Source: Halomonas sp. M4R1S46 (GTDB lineage Bacteria > Pseudomonadota > Gammaproteobacteria > Pseudomonadales > Halomonadaceae). From it: a DNA stretch of 64,000 nucleotides. The notes below the pieces were generated by a model. That model saw only the letters and a program-made list of their open reading frames with translations, had not been told where the DNA came from and ran no database searches. Numbering within the stretch: the first letter of the stretch is position 1; each line of letters opens with the position of its first letter. The stretch is taken from the NCBI RefSeq assembly GCF_025725685.1, contig NZ_CP107008.1, positions 2,914,001-2,978,000 of the forward strand, given 5' to 3'. This document shows positions 34,778 to 45,640 of this stretch, piece after piece. The position numbers and the translations under genes were made by a program.

Positions 34778-35691
34778 CCCTCACCCTGGACACCCCCGCC
34801 CACGCCCCGGAAACCGCCCTGTCGCCGCTGCCGGACGACGCGGCCCACCTGCAGCGCCGCGACGCCGACGGCGACCGGGCGAACGCCCTGATCGACCGGC
34901 TCGATGGCGTCTTCGCCCGCCACCCGGGCCTGTCGCTGCTGGTGCTGGACGATGCCTGGCACTCGCACCCCGACTGGTCCCGCCTGTGCGAGACGCTCGG
35001 CGGCGGGCGCATCCTGCGCCGCGACTTCTATCAGCAGCCCTGGCACTGGCTCCAGCACCCGCCGGCGACGCCGCAGGACACGCCCTTCGATGCCGAGGCC
35101 GGTCATCCGCGGCGTCCGCCGCAACCCCAGGGTCCCCTCTACCGGCGCTTCGATCCCCGCCTGGAACGCACCTTCTCCCTGCGGCTCGTCGAGCCCGAAC
35201 GGGACCTGGAACGCTTCGTGCGCTGGATGCACCTGCCGCGGGTCGCCGAGTTCTGGGAGCAGGCCTGGCCCGAGGCCGAGCTCGCCGACTTCCTCGCCGA
35301 GCGTCTCGCCGACCCGCACACCCTGCCGCTGATCGGCGAGTTCGACGACCGGCCCTTCGGCTACTTCGAGGTCTACTGGGCCGCCGAGGATCGCCTGGCG
35401 CCCCATTACCCCTGGGCCCCCTTCGATCGCGGCCTGCACCTGCTGGTGGGCGAGGAGGACGTGCGCGGCCCGGCCTTCGTCGACGCCTGGCTGGGCGGGC
35501 TGTCCCATTACGCCTACCTGGCCGAGCCGCGCACCCGGCGCCTGGTGCTGGAGCCGCGCCACGACAACCAGCGCCTCTTCCGGCACCTGGAGCGCCTGGG
35601 CCTGTTGCGGCTGCGCGACTTCGACTTCCCCCACAAGCGCTCCAGCCTGGTGATGGGCCTGCGCGAACGCTTCTTCGCGGAGGTGATGTGA
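34774..35691 (+). CDS. iucB: N6-hydroxylysine O-acetyltransferase, IucB type
   Basis: A 305-residue GNAT-family enzyme that acetylates N6-hydroxylysine with acetyl-CoA. The C-terminal domain from about residue 130 has FSLRLVEPERDLERFVRWMH, then LPRVAEFWEQAWPE, FGYFEVYWAAEDRLAPHY, RGLHLLVGEEDVRGP and VLEPRHDNQRLFRHLERLG, all typical of IucB/RhbD-like siderophore acetyltransferases. The first 120 residues are variable, as in IucB. It starts within the iucA stop, and its TGA overlaps the iucC ATG by one base (35689-35691). Confidence 0.88.
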   Translation: MTLTLDTPAHAPETALSPLPDDAAHLQRRDADGDRANALIDRLDGVFARHPGLSLLVLDDAWHSHPDWSRLCETLGGGRILRRDFYQQPWHWLQHPPATPQDTPFDAEAGHPRRPPQPQGPLYRRFDPRLERTFSLRLVEPERDLERFVRWMHLPRVAEFWEQAWPEAELADFLAERLADPHTLPLIGEFDDRPFGYFEVYWAAEDRLAPHYPWAPFDRGLHLLVGEEDVRGPAFVDAWLGGLSHYAYLAEPRTRRLVLEPRHDNQRLFRHLERLGLLRLRDFDFPHKRSSLVMGLRERFFAEVM

Positions 35692-37496
35692 TGGAGCGCC
35701 TCGACCACAGCCTGGCGCCCCACTGGGCGGCGGCCAACCGCGCGCTGATCGCCAAGATGATCGGCGAGCTGGGCTACGAGCAGGTGATCGGCCCCGACAC
35801 CGACGGCGAGGGCTTCCGTCTCGACCTCGGCGGCGCCGCCTGGCGCTTTCGGGCCACGCCCACCCTGTGGGGCCAGCTGCGGGTGGACCCGGACAGCCTG
35901 AGCCCCCCGCCCGATACCGGCCTCGAGGCCGCCGATTTCCTCCTCCAGCTGGCCCCGGTGCTGGGCATGAGCGACGCCCAGGTGGCCGAGCACCTGGAGG
36001 ATCTCTTCGCCACCCTGCGGGCCGACTGCCGGCTGCGCGAGGCGCGTGGCGACCTGAGCGCCGACGACGCCATTCGCCTGGCCGAGCCAGAGCGCCAGCG
36101 CCTGCTCGACGGCCACCCCAAGTTCCTGTTCAACAAGGGCCGCCGCGGCTGGGGGCTGGAGGCCCTGGCGCGCTTCGCCCCCGAGCACGGCGCCAGCTTC
36201 CGCCTCGGCTGGGTGGCCGTGACCGCCGAAGCCCTGGAGAGCGGTAGCGGGCCGGTGGATGCCGCCGCCCTGCTCGACTCGGCCCTGGACGCCGCCGAAC
36301 GCACCCGCCTGGAGCAGGCCCTGGCCGCCCGGGTCGCCGAGCCCGCCGCCTACCGCCTGCTGCCGGTCCACCCCTGGCAGTGGCAACAATGGCTCGGCCC
36401 CCTGCACGTCGCCGATATCGCCCAAGGGCGCCTGCACTACCTCGGCGAGTTCGGCGATGCCTACGCCCCCCAGCAATCGCTGCGGACCCTGACCAACGTC
36501 AGCCGGCCGGCGGCCTACGACATCAAGCTGCCGCTGACCATCATGAACACCTCCTGCTACCGCGGCATCCCCGGCCGCTTCCTGCTCGCCGGGCCGGCCG
36601 CCTCGGCCTGGCTCAAGGCCAGGAGCCGCGACGACGAGGAGTTCGCCCGGATCCACCTGGAGGTGCTCGCCGAGCCCGCCGGGGCCGTGCTGCCGCATGC
36701 CCAGTACGCCCGCCTGGATCAGGCGCCGTACCGCTACCGGGAACTCTTCGGGGTGATCTGGCGCGAGGCCTTGGCCCCGCGCCTGGCCGCCAACGAGCAG
36801 GCGCTGCTGATGGCCGAGCTGATGCAGAGCGACGAGGCCGGGCGCCCCTGGCTGGCCGCCTACCTGGCGGCGGCCGGCGCCGAGGGAGGCGAGGCGGCCG
36901 AGGCCTGGCTGCGCCGGATGTTCGAGGTGAGCGTGGTGCCCCTCTGGCACCTGATGTGCCGCTACGGGATGTCGCTGATCGCCCACGGCCAGAACCTCAC
37001 CCTGATCCTGCGCGACGGCTGGCCGCACCGGCTGGCGCTGAAGGACTTCCAGGGCGACCTGCGCCTGGTCGACGAGGACTTCCCCGAGGCCGCCGATCTC
37101 CCGGCCGAGCTCAAGGCGGTCACGGTGCGCCTGCCCCCGGAGAAGCTGATCCACGACCTGCAGACGGGGCACTTCGTCACCACCCTGCGCTTCATCGCCC
37201 CGCTGGCGGCGCACGGCGGCGTCTCGGAAGCCCGCTTCTACCGGCTGTGCGGCGAGGTGCTCGACGCCTATCGGGCCCGTCACCCGGCGCTGGCCGAGCG
37301 CTTCGCCCGCTTCGACCTGTTCGCGCCGCGCATCCTGCGCCTGACCCTCAATCGCGCCAAGTTCCTGCACCCCACCGACAGCGCCGCCGACCGCATGCTG
37401 GCGGAGATGGACCTGAGGGTCGACAACCCGCTGCATCGCGCCGCGCGGCCGAATGCCGCCGACGCGCCCCTCGCACAGGAGGTGTCCGATGACTGA
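35691..37496 (+). CDS. iucC: NIS siderophore synthetase, IucC type
   Basis: A 601-residue IucA/IucC-family ligase that adds the second hydroxamate arm. Motifs: GHPKFLFNKGRRGWG, YRLLPVHPWQWQQW, SLRTLTNVSRPAAYDIKLPL, then TIMNTSCYRGIPG, SLIAHGQNLTLILRDGWPHR and LKDFQGDLRLVD. LIHDLQTGHFVTTLRF and NRAKFLHPTDSA close the domain. The K.N.GRxGW and QQSxRTxxN patterns favour IucC rather than a second IucA. It is coupled on both sides: a 1-base overlap with iucB and 8 bases with iucD. Confidence 0.9.
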   Translation: MERLDHSLAPHWAAANRALIAKMIGELGYEQVIGPDTDGEGFRLDLGGAAWRFRATPTLWGQLRVDPDSLSPPPDTGLEAADFLLQLAPVLGMSDAQVAEHLEDLFATLRADCRLREARGDLSADDAIRLAEPERQRLLDGHPKFLFNKGRRGWGLEALARFAPEHGASFRLGWVAVTAEALESGSGPVDAAALLDSALDAAERTRLEQALAARVAEPAAYRLLPVHPWQWQQWLGPLHVADIAQGRLHYLGEFGDAYAPQQSLRTLTNVSRPAAYDIKLPLTIMNTSCYRGIPGRFLLAGPAASAWLKARSRDDEEFARIHLEVLAEPAGAVLPHAQYARLDQAPYRYRELFGVIWREALAPRLAANEQALLMAELMQSDEAGRPWLAAYLAAAGAEGGEAAEAWLRRMFEVSVVPLWHLMCRYGMSLIAHGQNLTLILRDGWPHRLALKDFQGDLRLVDEDFPEAADLPAELKAVTVRLPPEKLIHDLQTGHFVTTLRFIAPLAAHGGVSEARFYRLCGEVLDAYRARHPALAERFARFDLFAPRILRLTLNRAKFLHPTDSAADRMLAEMDLRVDNPLHRAARPNAADAPLAQEVSDD

Positions 37497-38796
37497 TTCC
37501 CGCGTTCTCGACCTGGCCGGCCTGGGGGCCGGCCCCTTCAACCTGAGCATCGCCGCCCTGGCCGACTCGCATCTGCCGGACCTCGCCACCCGCTTCTTCG
37601 AGCGCCGCCGCGACCCCTCCTGGCACCCCGGCCTGATGCTGCCCGACACCCATCTGCAGACCGGTTTCCTCAAGGACCTGGTCACGGCGGTGGCCCCGGA
37701 CAGCCGCCACTCCTTCCTCAGCTACCTGGTCGCCCATCGGCGCTTCTACCGTTTCCTCAACACCGAGACGGGCACCGTGAGCCGTGCCGAGTTCTCCGAC
37801 TACCTGCGCTGGGCCGCCCGGCGCCTGGACAACGTCAGCCTGGGCGAGCCGGTGCGCGAGGTCATGCTGGACAGGGCCGGCTTCCGGCTGCGTACCGACC
37901 ACGGCGACTACCGGGCCCGCCACCTCAGCCTGGGCACCGGCAAGCGGCCCTGGCTGCCGGACTTCGCCAGTGCCTACCAGGGGCCCCACTGCCTGCATGC
38001 CGCCGACATCGCCCACCATCGCCGCGACTTCAGCGGACGTCGCGTGGTGATCGTCGGGGGCGGGCAGAGCGGCGCCGACGTCTTCCTCAATGCCCTGCGC
38101 GGTCACTGGGGGCAGCCCAGGGCACTAAGCTGGGTCTCGCGGCGGCGCAACTTCGAGCCCCTCGACGAGACGGCCTTCACCAACGAATACTTCACCCCGG
38201 ACTACACTCGGCTGTTCCACGGCCTGCCCCGCGACGTCCGCGAGCGCGAGGTGGCGGCCCAGAAGCTGGCCAGCGACGGCATCACCCCGGCCGCCCTGCA
38301 AGCCCTGTACCGCGAGCTGTACCACCGCTTCGACGTGCTCGGCGAGCCCCGCTGGGCGAGCCTCCACCCCCATCGCGAGGCCATCGACCTGAAGCGTCAT
38401 GGCCTGGGGTTCGAGCTGACCACCGCCCATGGCCTCACCGGCCAGCGGGAAGACTTCGCGGCCGACATCGTCATCTTCGCCACCGGCTTCCGCTCCCATC
38501 TGCCGGAATGCCTGGCGCCCCTGGCGGAACGCCTCGAGCGTGACGAACATGACGAGCTGGTGCTGGGACCGCACTTCGAGGTGCGCTGGGACGGCCCCGC
38601 CGCCCACCGTCTCTATGCGGTCAACGCCGGCCGGCACAGCCACGGCATCGCCGAACCCCAGCTGTCGTTGATGCCCTGGCGCTCGGCGACCATCCTCAAC
38701 CATGCCGCCGGCCGGGAAGTCTTCGACCTGCGCGACGACGCCGGCCCCATCGACTGGCAGCCCGCGGCGGCCGCCGACTTGGCCCAGGTCATCTAG
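37489..38796 (+). CDS. iucD: L-lysine N6-monooxygenase, IucD type
   Basis: A 435-residue flavoprotein that hydroxylates lysine with NADPH and O2, the first committed step. LAGLGAGPFNLSIAAL near the N-terminus is the FAD motif. DTHLQTGFLKDLVT is the substrate and flavin segment. VVIVGGGQSGADVFLN is the NADPH-binding GxGxSA-like motif, and FATGFRSH is the conserved C-terminal ATG motif. The ATG at 37489 follows AGGAGG and overlaps the iucC end by 8 bases. It is last of the four biosynthetic genes. Confidence 0.9.
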   Translation: MTDSRVLDLAGLGAGPFNLSIAALADSHLPDLATRFFERRRDPSWHPGLMLPDTHLQTGFLKDLVTAVAPDSRHSFLSYLVAHRRFYRFLNTETGTVSRAEFSDYLRWAARRLDNVSLGEPVREVMLDRAGFRLRTDHGDYRARHLSLGTGKRPWLPDFASAYQGPHCLHAADIAHHRRDFSGRRVVIVGGGQSGADVFLNALRGHWGQPRALSWVSRRRNFEPLDETAFTNEYFTPDYTRLFHGLPRDVREREVAAQKLASDGITPAALQALYRELYHRFDVLGEPRWASLHPHREAIDLKRHGLGFELTTAHGLTGQREDFAADIVIFATGFRSHLPECLAPLAERLERDEHDELVLGPHFEVRWDGPAAHRLYAVNAGRHSHGIAEPQLSLMPWRSATILNHAAGREVFDLRDDAGPIDWQPAAAADLAQVI

Positions 38797-38838
38797 GAGC
38801 CGAGGTGTCATGGCCGGGAAGCGGGGCCGCGACACCTC

Positions 38839-38870
38839 AATTGATAACCGTTATTGCTTAGATTAGCATG
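38839..38870 (+). promoter_or_regulatory. Fur-box-like site upstream of fhuF
   Basis: AATTGATAACCGTTATTGCT (38839-38858) contains the near-palindrome TGATAACCGTTATTG, close to half-sites of a Fur box, 35 bases before the fhuF start. Confidence 0.55.
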
Positions 38871-38892
38871 TTTCCCTTTGGCTCGGTTCCGC

Positions 38893-39648
38893 ATGCCCAT
38901 GACCTCCGCGCTCACCCGACTCTACATCGGCCCCCTGGCGGGCCTGACACCGCCCCGGGTATCGGCGGCGCCCGGGCCCGAGCTTCTGGCCGCCCGCGAG
39001 CTGCTCGACCCGGCCTACCTGGACGCGCTGTTCGCCCGCTTCGGCGCCCGGTACGCCCATGGCGACCGCCGGGCGGTGGCCTCGCTGTGGTCCAAGTGGC
39101 ACTTCAGCGGCCTGGCGGCCCACGGCCTGGCCGCCAACCTGCTGCTCGAGCGGGACCTGCCGCTGGGCCTGGACGCGCTGTCTCTCGAGCAGTCCGCCGA
39201 GGGCCAGACCACCGGCCTGGTCCTGCGCCACGCCGGCCGTCCGCTGTCCGAGCTCGGCGCCCTCTCGCGCTTCGCAACCCTGCTGGACGGCCACCTGACC
39301 CCGCTGGTCGAGGCCCTGGCCGCGGCCACCGGGGCCTCGACCAAGGTGTTCTGGAGCAACGCCGGCAACTACTTCGAGTACTTCGCCGGCGCCCTGGCCG
39401 GCCACCCCATGGCCTCACCGGACGTGGGCGAGCCCGCCCGGGCGCTGATGGAGAGCCGCACCCTGTCCGACGGCCGCCGCAACCCGCTCTATCGCCCGGT
39501 GCGCTACCTCACGCCCGCCGAGCCGGACAAGCCCACCCGGGTGCGCCGGCTGTGCTGCATCCGCTACCTGATCGACGAGCTTGGCTACTGCGGCAACTGC
39601 CCGCTGGCATGCCGGCGCGCCGGCAAGGCGGCGAAGGCGGCCGGATGA
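38893..39648 (+). CDS. fhuF: FhuF-like siderophore-iron reductase
   Basis: A 251-residue protein with the FhuF pattern: WSKWHFSGLAAHGLAANLLL, an internal AATGASTKVFWSNAGNYFEY and a C-terminal CC-x10-C-x2-C cluster (CCIRYLIDELGYCGNC) that ligates a [2Fe-2S] centre. FhuF enzymes reduce ferric hydroxamate complexes in the cytoplasm to release Fe2+. The ATG at 38893 (another at 38899) is chosen because upstream bases form the Fur-like site. Its stop overlaps the next ATG (ATGA, 39645-39648). Confidence 0.85.
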   Translation: MPMTSALTRLYIGPLAGLTPPRVSAAPGPELLAARELLDPAYLDALFARFGARYAHGDRRAVASLWSKWHFSGLAAHGLAANLLLERDLPLGLDALSLEQSAEGQTTGLVLRHAGRPLSELGALSRFATLLDGHLTPLVEALAAATGASTKVFWSNAGNYFEYFAGALAGHPMASPDVGEPARALMESRTLSDGRRNPLYRPVRYLTPAEPDKPTRVRRLCCIRYLIDELGYCGNCPLACRRAGKAAKAAG

Positions 39649-40589
39649 GCCTGCCCGACGCCGGCGTGCGCCCGCACACGCCCCGGGACCTGCAGGCCTA
39701 TGGCCGGCGCTACGGCCTCGACTACCGGGTGCCGGGCCTCTCGCCCCGGGCCGAGGCGCCGGTGGTGCGCGGCGTGGTGCGCGAGTTCTCGCCGCGCCCG
39801 GGCATGCAGCTGGTCGCCTCCGACGTGGAGGTGCTGCACCGCTACGACTCCCGTTCCCGGGCGAACTCACCATTGTCGATCATCGTCCTGCTGGAGGGGC
39901 GGGCCGAGGTGGCCCTGGGCGATGGGCGTCCGCTGACGCTCTCCCCCGGCATGGCGCTGAGCCTGCGGCTCGAGGCCGACCAGGGTCTGGCGGCGTCCCA
40001 GCCCGCCGGCCAGCGCCTGCGCGCCCTGACCCTGAGCCTCGACGAGGCCTGCCTGGCCCGGCTGGGGACGGTCGCCCCGGAGCCAGGCGCCTCCCGCATG
40101 CATGCCTGGCCGTTACCCGAGCCGCTGCGCCAGGGCCTCGAGCAAGCCCTGGCCGCCCCGCTCCCCGACATGGCCCAGCGCCTGCTGCTCGAGGGACTGA
40201 GCCTCCAGTTGCTGGCCCATGGCGGCCGCATCGACGGGCCGGCGTCGGCTTCCGCGCCGCGCCTGGCGCCCCGGGAGCGTCGGCGCCTGGAGCGGGTCCG
40301 CGATGCCCTGCGCCAGGCGCCGGCCCGGGAGCATCGACTCGAGGCGCTGGCCGAGCTCGCCGCCATGAGTCCCGCCAGCCTGCGGCGCAAGTTCCGCGCG
40401 GCCTTCGGCCGCTCGGTGTTCGACTACCTGCGCGACTGCCGGCTGACCCTGGCCCGTGACTACCTGATCCAGGGCTTCAGCGTCCAGCAGGCCGCCCACT
40501 TCTCGGGATATCGCCACGCCAGCAACTTCGCCACCGCCTTCCGCCGCCACTTCGGCTACCCGCCGAGTTCCCTGCCATCGGCGAGCTGA
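39645..40589 (+). CDS. AraC-family regulator, siderophore-type
   Basis: A 314-residue regulator. The last 100 residues hold two helix-turn-helix motifs: HRLEALAELAAMSPASLRRK, then FRAAFGRSVFDYLRD, and FSVQQAAHFSGYRHASNFAT, then AFRRHFGYPPSSL. The N-terminal part resembles PchR-like ligand-sensing domains, which respond to a ferric siderophore. It is coupled to fhuF by ATGA and sits directly before a TonB receptor gene. Activation of the receptor and possibly the siderophore genes is inferred. Confidence 0.85.
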   Translation: MSLPDAGVRPHTPRDLQAYGRRYGLDYRVPGLSPRAEAPVVRGVVREFSPRPGMQLVASDVEVLHRYDSRSRANSPLSIIVLLEGRAEVALGDGRPLTLSPGMALSLRLEADQGLAASQPAGQRLRALTLSLDEACLARLGTVAPEPGASRMHAWPLPEPLRQGLEQALAAPLPDMAQRLLLEGLSLQLLAHGGRIDGPASASAPRLAPRERRRLERVRDALRQAPAREHRLEALAELAAMSPASLRRKFRAAFGRSVFDYLRDCRLTLARDYLIQGFSVQQAAHFSGYRHASNFATAFRRHFGYPPSSLPSAS

Positions 40590-40643
40590 GCACCCCGCAT
40601 AGCCGGGTGAGCATCGCGCATACCCTGTCCCGACTACAAAAGG

Positions 40644-40662
40644 GAATAATTCTCATTACTCG
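40644..40662 (+). promoter_or_regulatory. Fur-box-like site upstream of the second receptor
   Basis: GAATAATTCTCATTACTCG resembles a Fur box and lies about 30 bases before the start at 40694. Confidence 0.6.
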
Positions 40663-40693
40663 AATGACATTCCCTATCCCGCAGGAAACCACC

Positions 40694-42775
40694 ATGCCGA
40701 CTCCCCGCCCCCTGGCGCTGGCGGTGTCGCTCGTGGCCGCCGGTGCATCGCTCGTCGCCCAGGCCCAGCAGACCGAACAGCTCTCGACCCTGACCGTCAC
40801 CGGCCAGGCCGCCACCAAGACCGACACGCCCTTCAACGAGACCCCACAGTCGGTCTCGGTCATCGAGAACGAGCAGTGGGAGGCCCGGGGGGCAGAGACC
40901 GTGCAGCGCGCCGCCGCCTATACCCCGGGCGTCTACACCAACCAGGTTGGCGCCTCCAACCGCTACGACTACCTGGTGCTGCGCGGCTTCACCGACGGCA
41001 GCGTCAGCAACACCTTCCTCGACGGCCTCAAGGTGATGAGCGACGGCGGCTCCTTCAGCTCGCTGGTCATCGACCCTTACTTCCTGGAGCGCATCGAGGT
41101 GGTCAAGGGGCCCGCCTCGGTGCTCTATGGCCGCGCCTCCCCCGGCGGCCTGGTCGCCCAGACCAGCAAGCGCCCCGAGTTCGAGCGCAGCGGGGAGCTG
41201 CGCCTCGGCGCCGGCAACCACGCCCAGCGCAGTGCCGCCTTCGACCTCACCGGCCCGCTGGACGACGAGCGTCGGGTCGCCTTCCGCCTGACCGGCCTGG
41301 CCCGGGCCGCCGACACCCAGTTCGGCCCGGTGGAGGAGGAGCGCTACGCCTTCGCCCCCCAGTTGACCTGGGACATGACCGACGCCACCAGCCTGACCCT
41401 GCACGCCTACCTGCACCAGGATCCCGAGGGCGGCTACCATTCGGGCCTGCCCTTCGAGGGCACGGTGGTCGATCACGCCGGGCGTCGCATCGCCAACACC
41501 TTCTTCGAAGGCGAGGATGACTTCGACAGGTTCGAGCGCGAGCAGCAGATGGTGGGCTATGAGCTGGAGCATCGCTTCAACGACGCCCTGACCGGCCGTC
41601 AGAAGCTGCGCTACACCGAATCCGACGTCGAGCTCGAGCAGGTCTATGCCTTCGGCTGGGCCAGCGACACCGAGCTCAACCGCTTCTTCTCCAGCGGCGA
41701 CGAGTCGCTCGAGGCCCTGACCCTCGACAACCAGCTCGAGGCACGTCTCACCACCGGGGGCGCCGAGCACACCCTGCTGGCCGGCGTCGACTACCAGCAA
41801 CGCGACAACGACGTGGTCTGGGGCTCGGGCGCCTTCCCCGCCATCGACGCCTTCGATCCCGAGTACGGCGCCGAGCCTACCGCCATGTTCCCGGACATCC
41901 GCCGCCAGCGGGAGCTCGAGCAGACCGGCGTCTACCTCCAGGACCAGTTGGCCCTGGGGAACTGGCGACTGAACCTGGGCGGGCGCCATGACTGGGTGGA
42001 TATCGCCAACACCGACCGCGACAGCGGCGTGACCCGCGAACTGGACGATACCCAGTTCAGCGGTCGCGCCGGGGTGCTCTATCTGTTCGACAACGGCCTG
42101 GCGCCCTATGCCAGCTACACGACCTCGTTCAGCCCGAATTCCGCCATCGACCGCAACGGCGACCTGATCGCGCCCTCCCGGGGCGAGCAGGTCGAAGCAG
42201 GGCTGAAGGTCCAGCCGGCCGGCACCCGGGATCGCTACAGCCTGGCGCTCTTCCATATCACCCAGGAAAACCTGGCCACCAAGCGTGCCAGCGAGACCTT
42301 CTTCCGCGCCACCGGCGAGATCGAGTCCCAAGGCGTCGAGCTGGAAGCCCATACCCGGCTGACCGAGAACCTGCGCCTGCAGGCCGGCTACAGCTACACC
42401 GACGTCACCCTCGAGAAGACCGGCAATGCCAACGAGGGCAACACCGACAATTGGGTGCCGCGCCACCAGGCCTCGCTGTGGGGACGGTACGCCTTCCGGC
42501 AGGGCGGGCTCACCGGCCTGGACGCCGGTCTCGGGGTGCGCTACTACGCCGACAGCTACGCCGACGAGGCCAATACCGAGACGCTGCCCAGCTACACCCT
42601 GGTCGATGCCACCCTGGGCTACGACCTGGCCGAGGTGGGCCTCGAGGGCGTCTCGGCCCGGCTCAACGTCAGCAACCTGCTCGACGAGGCGTACGTCGCC
42701 GGCTGCAGCGACCTCGACTTCTGCTACTTCGGCGCCGAACGCAGCATCAAGGCCACGGTCAGCTACAATTTCTGA
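40694..42775 (+). CDS. TonB-dependent hydroxamate siderophore receptor (FhuA/FoxA-like)
   Basis: A 693-residue receptor with signal peptide (ALAVSLVAAGASLVAQAQ), a TonB-box region (LSTLTVTGQA), plug motifs FNETPQSVSVIENEQWE, YLVLRGFTDG and FLERIEVVKGPASVLYGRAS, then PGGLVAQTSKRP, and a C-terminal barrel ending IKATVSYNF. The plug style and a late double-cysteine loop (GCSDLDFCYFG) resemble the FhuA/FpvA class for ferric hydroxamates. It may import xenosiderophores alongside the IutA-type receptor; the ligand is unknown. The ATG at 40694 is preferred because an upstream in-frame ATG would include the Fur site. Confidence 0.85.
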   Translation: MPTPRPLALAVSLVAAGASLVAQAQQTEQLSTLTVTGQAATKTDTPFNETPQSVSVIENEQWEARGAETVQRAAAYTPGVYTNQVGASNRYDYLVLRGFTDGSVSNTFLDGLKVMSDGGSFSSLVIDPYFLERIEVVKGPASVLYGRASPGGLVAQTSKRPEFERSGELRLGAGNHAQRSAAFDLTGPLDDERRVAFRLTGLARAADTQFGPVEEERYAFAPQLTWDMTDATSLTLHAYLHQDPEGGYHSGLPFEGTVVDHAGRRIANTFFEGEDDFDRFEREQQMVGYELEHRFNDALTGRQKLRYTESDVELEQVYAFGWASDTELNRFFSSGDESLEALTLDNQLEARLTTGGAEHTLLAGVDYQQRDNDVVWGSGAFPAIDAFDPEYGAEPTAMFPDIRRQRELEQTGVYLQDQLALGNWRLNLGGRHDWVDIANTDRDSGVTRELDDTQFSGRAGVLYLFDNGLAPYASYTTSFSPNSAIDRNGDLIAPSRGEQVEAGLKVQPAGTRDRYSLALFHITQENLATKRASETFFRATGEIESQGVELEAHTRLTENLRLQAGYSYTDVTLEKTGNANEGNTDNWVPRHQASLWGRYAFRQGGLTGLDAGLGVRYYADSYADEANTETLPSYTLVDATLGYDLAEVGLEGVSARLNVSNLLDEAYVAGCSDLDFCYFGAERSIKATVSYNF

Positions 42776-42794
42776 TCCGTCCTCCCTCCGGACG

Positions 42795-42825
42795 CGCCGG
42801 CAGCCCCAGGCTGCCGGCGTTTTTT
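42795..42825 (+). terminator. terminator after the second receptor gene
   Basis: CGCCGGCAGCC (42795-42805), a 3-base loop and GGCTGCCGGCG (42809-42819) form a perfect 11-bp stem followed by six T. Confidence 0.9.
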
Positions 42826-42906
42826 CGTGCCCGGGACCGGGCGGTCGGTGGCGCGACACCGACGGCCGCTTACCGGCTGGGGGATCACGACGCGCGCCGA
42901 GGGCCG

Positions 42907-44709
<1,803 letters not shown>

Positions 44710-44773
44710 CGGGCCTTTCCTCGTTGACGGAGGCCCAAGCCTACGGCAAGCACGGCGCCGGACCAACCGACAA

Positions 44774-44797
44774 CATTGATAAGAATTCTCGTTTGTC
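44774..44797 (+). promoter_or_regulatory. Fur-box-like site upstream of fhuC
   Basis: CATTGATAAGAATTCTCGTT (44774-44793) resembles a Fur box and lies between the divergent ABC exporter and fhuC, 65 bases before the fhuC start. Confidence 0.6.
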
Positions 44798-44858
44798 TTA
44801 CGCTTGGCCGCGCAATGGACCGCCCCCCGGTGGCGGCATCCCGCGAGCGGAGCCTCCC

Positions 44859-45626
44859 ATGATCGAAACCCGTGCCGCCTCCTTCGAGGTCAACGGCCAG
44901 TGCCTGCTGCATCCCCTCGACCTCGCCTTCGAGCAAGGCGGGGTCCATGGCCTGATCGGCCACAACGGGTCGGGCAAGTCGACCCTGCTCAAGCTGCTGG
45001 CCCGCCAACAAGCCGCCAGCCGGGGCGAGCTGCGGCTGGACGACAAGCCGCTGACGGCCTGGGGCCATCGCGCCTTCGCCCGCCAGGTGGCCTACCTGCC
45101 CCAGCACCTGCCCGCCGCCGAGAACCTCACCGGGCGCGAGCTGGTGGGCTTCGGCCGCTATCCCTGGCACGGCCTGCTGGGCCGGCATGGCCGCGAGGAC
45201 GAGGCGGCCATCGACCGCGCCCTGGCCCTGACCCACACCGAGCCCTTCGCCGACCGCCAGGTGGACACCCTCTCCGGCGGCGAGCGCCAGCGGGTCTGGC
45301 TGGCCATGCTGCTCGCCCAGGGCAGCCGCTTCCTGCTGCTCGACGAGCCCCTGGCGGCGCTGGATGTCGCCCACCAGGTGGAGGTGCTGGCCCTCACCCG
45401 CCGCCTGTGCCGGGAACTGGGCCTCGGGGTGATCATCGTGCTCCACGACATCAACATGGCCTCGCGCTACTGCGACCGCCTGGTGGCCCTGCACGGCGGC
45501 CGACTGCTGGCCCAGGGCACACCGGCGGAGATGATGAACGGCGACACCCTCAAGGCCATCTACGGCATTCCCATGCACGTCATGGCCCACCCGTCCGGCG
45601 AGCACCGCGTCGCCATCGCCCACTAG
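44859..45626 (+). CDS. fhuC: Ferric hydroxamate ABC importer, ATP-binding protein
   Basis: A 255-residue ATPase with Walker A GHNGSGKSTLLKLLA, signature LSGGERQRVWLAMLLAQGS, Walker B FLLLDEPLAALD and switch VLHDINMASRYCDR. VNGQCLLHPLDLAFE and YGIPMHVMAHP fit FhuC. It is first of the contiguous fhuC-fhuD-fhuB set, which imports ferric hydroxamates from the periplasm. The ATG at 44859 was chosen because it starts directly at the family sequence (MIETRAASFEVNG). Confidence 0.88.
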   Translation: MIETRAASFEVNGQCLLHPLDLAFEQGGVHGLIGHNGSGKSTLLKLLARQQAASRGELRLDDKPLTAWGHRAFARQVAYLPQHLPAAENLTGRELVGFGRYPWHGLLGRHGREDEAAIDRALALTHTEPFADRQVDTLSGGERQRVWLAMLLAQGSRFLLLDEPLAALDVAHQVEVLALTRRLCRELGLGVIIVLHDINMASRYCDRLVALHGGRLLAQGTPAEMMNGDTLKAIYGIPMHVMAHPSGEHRVAIAH

Positions 45627-45640
45627 GCACGGAGGTCGCC

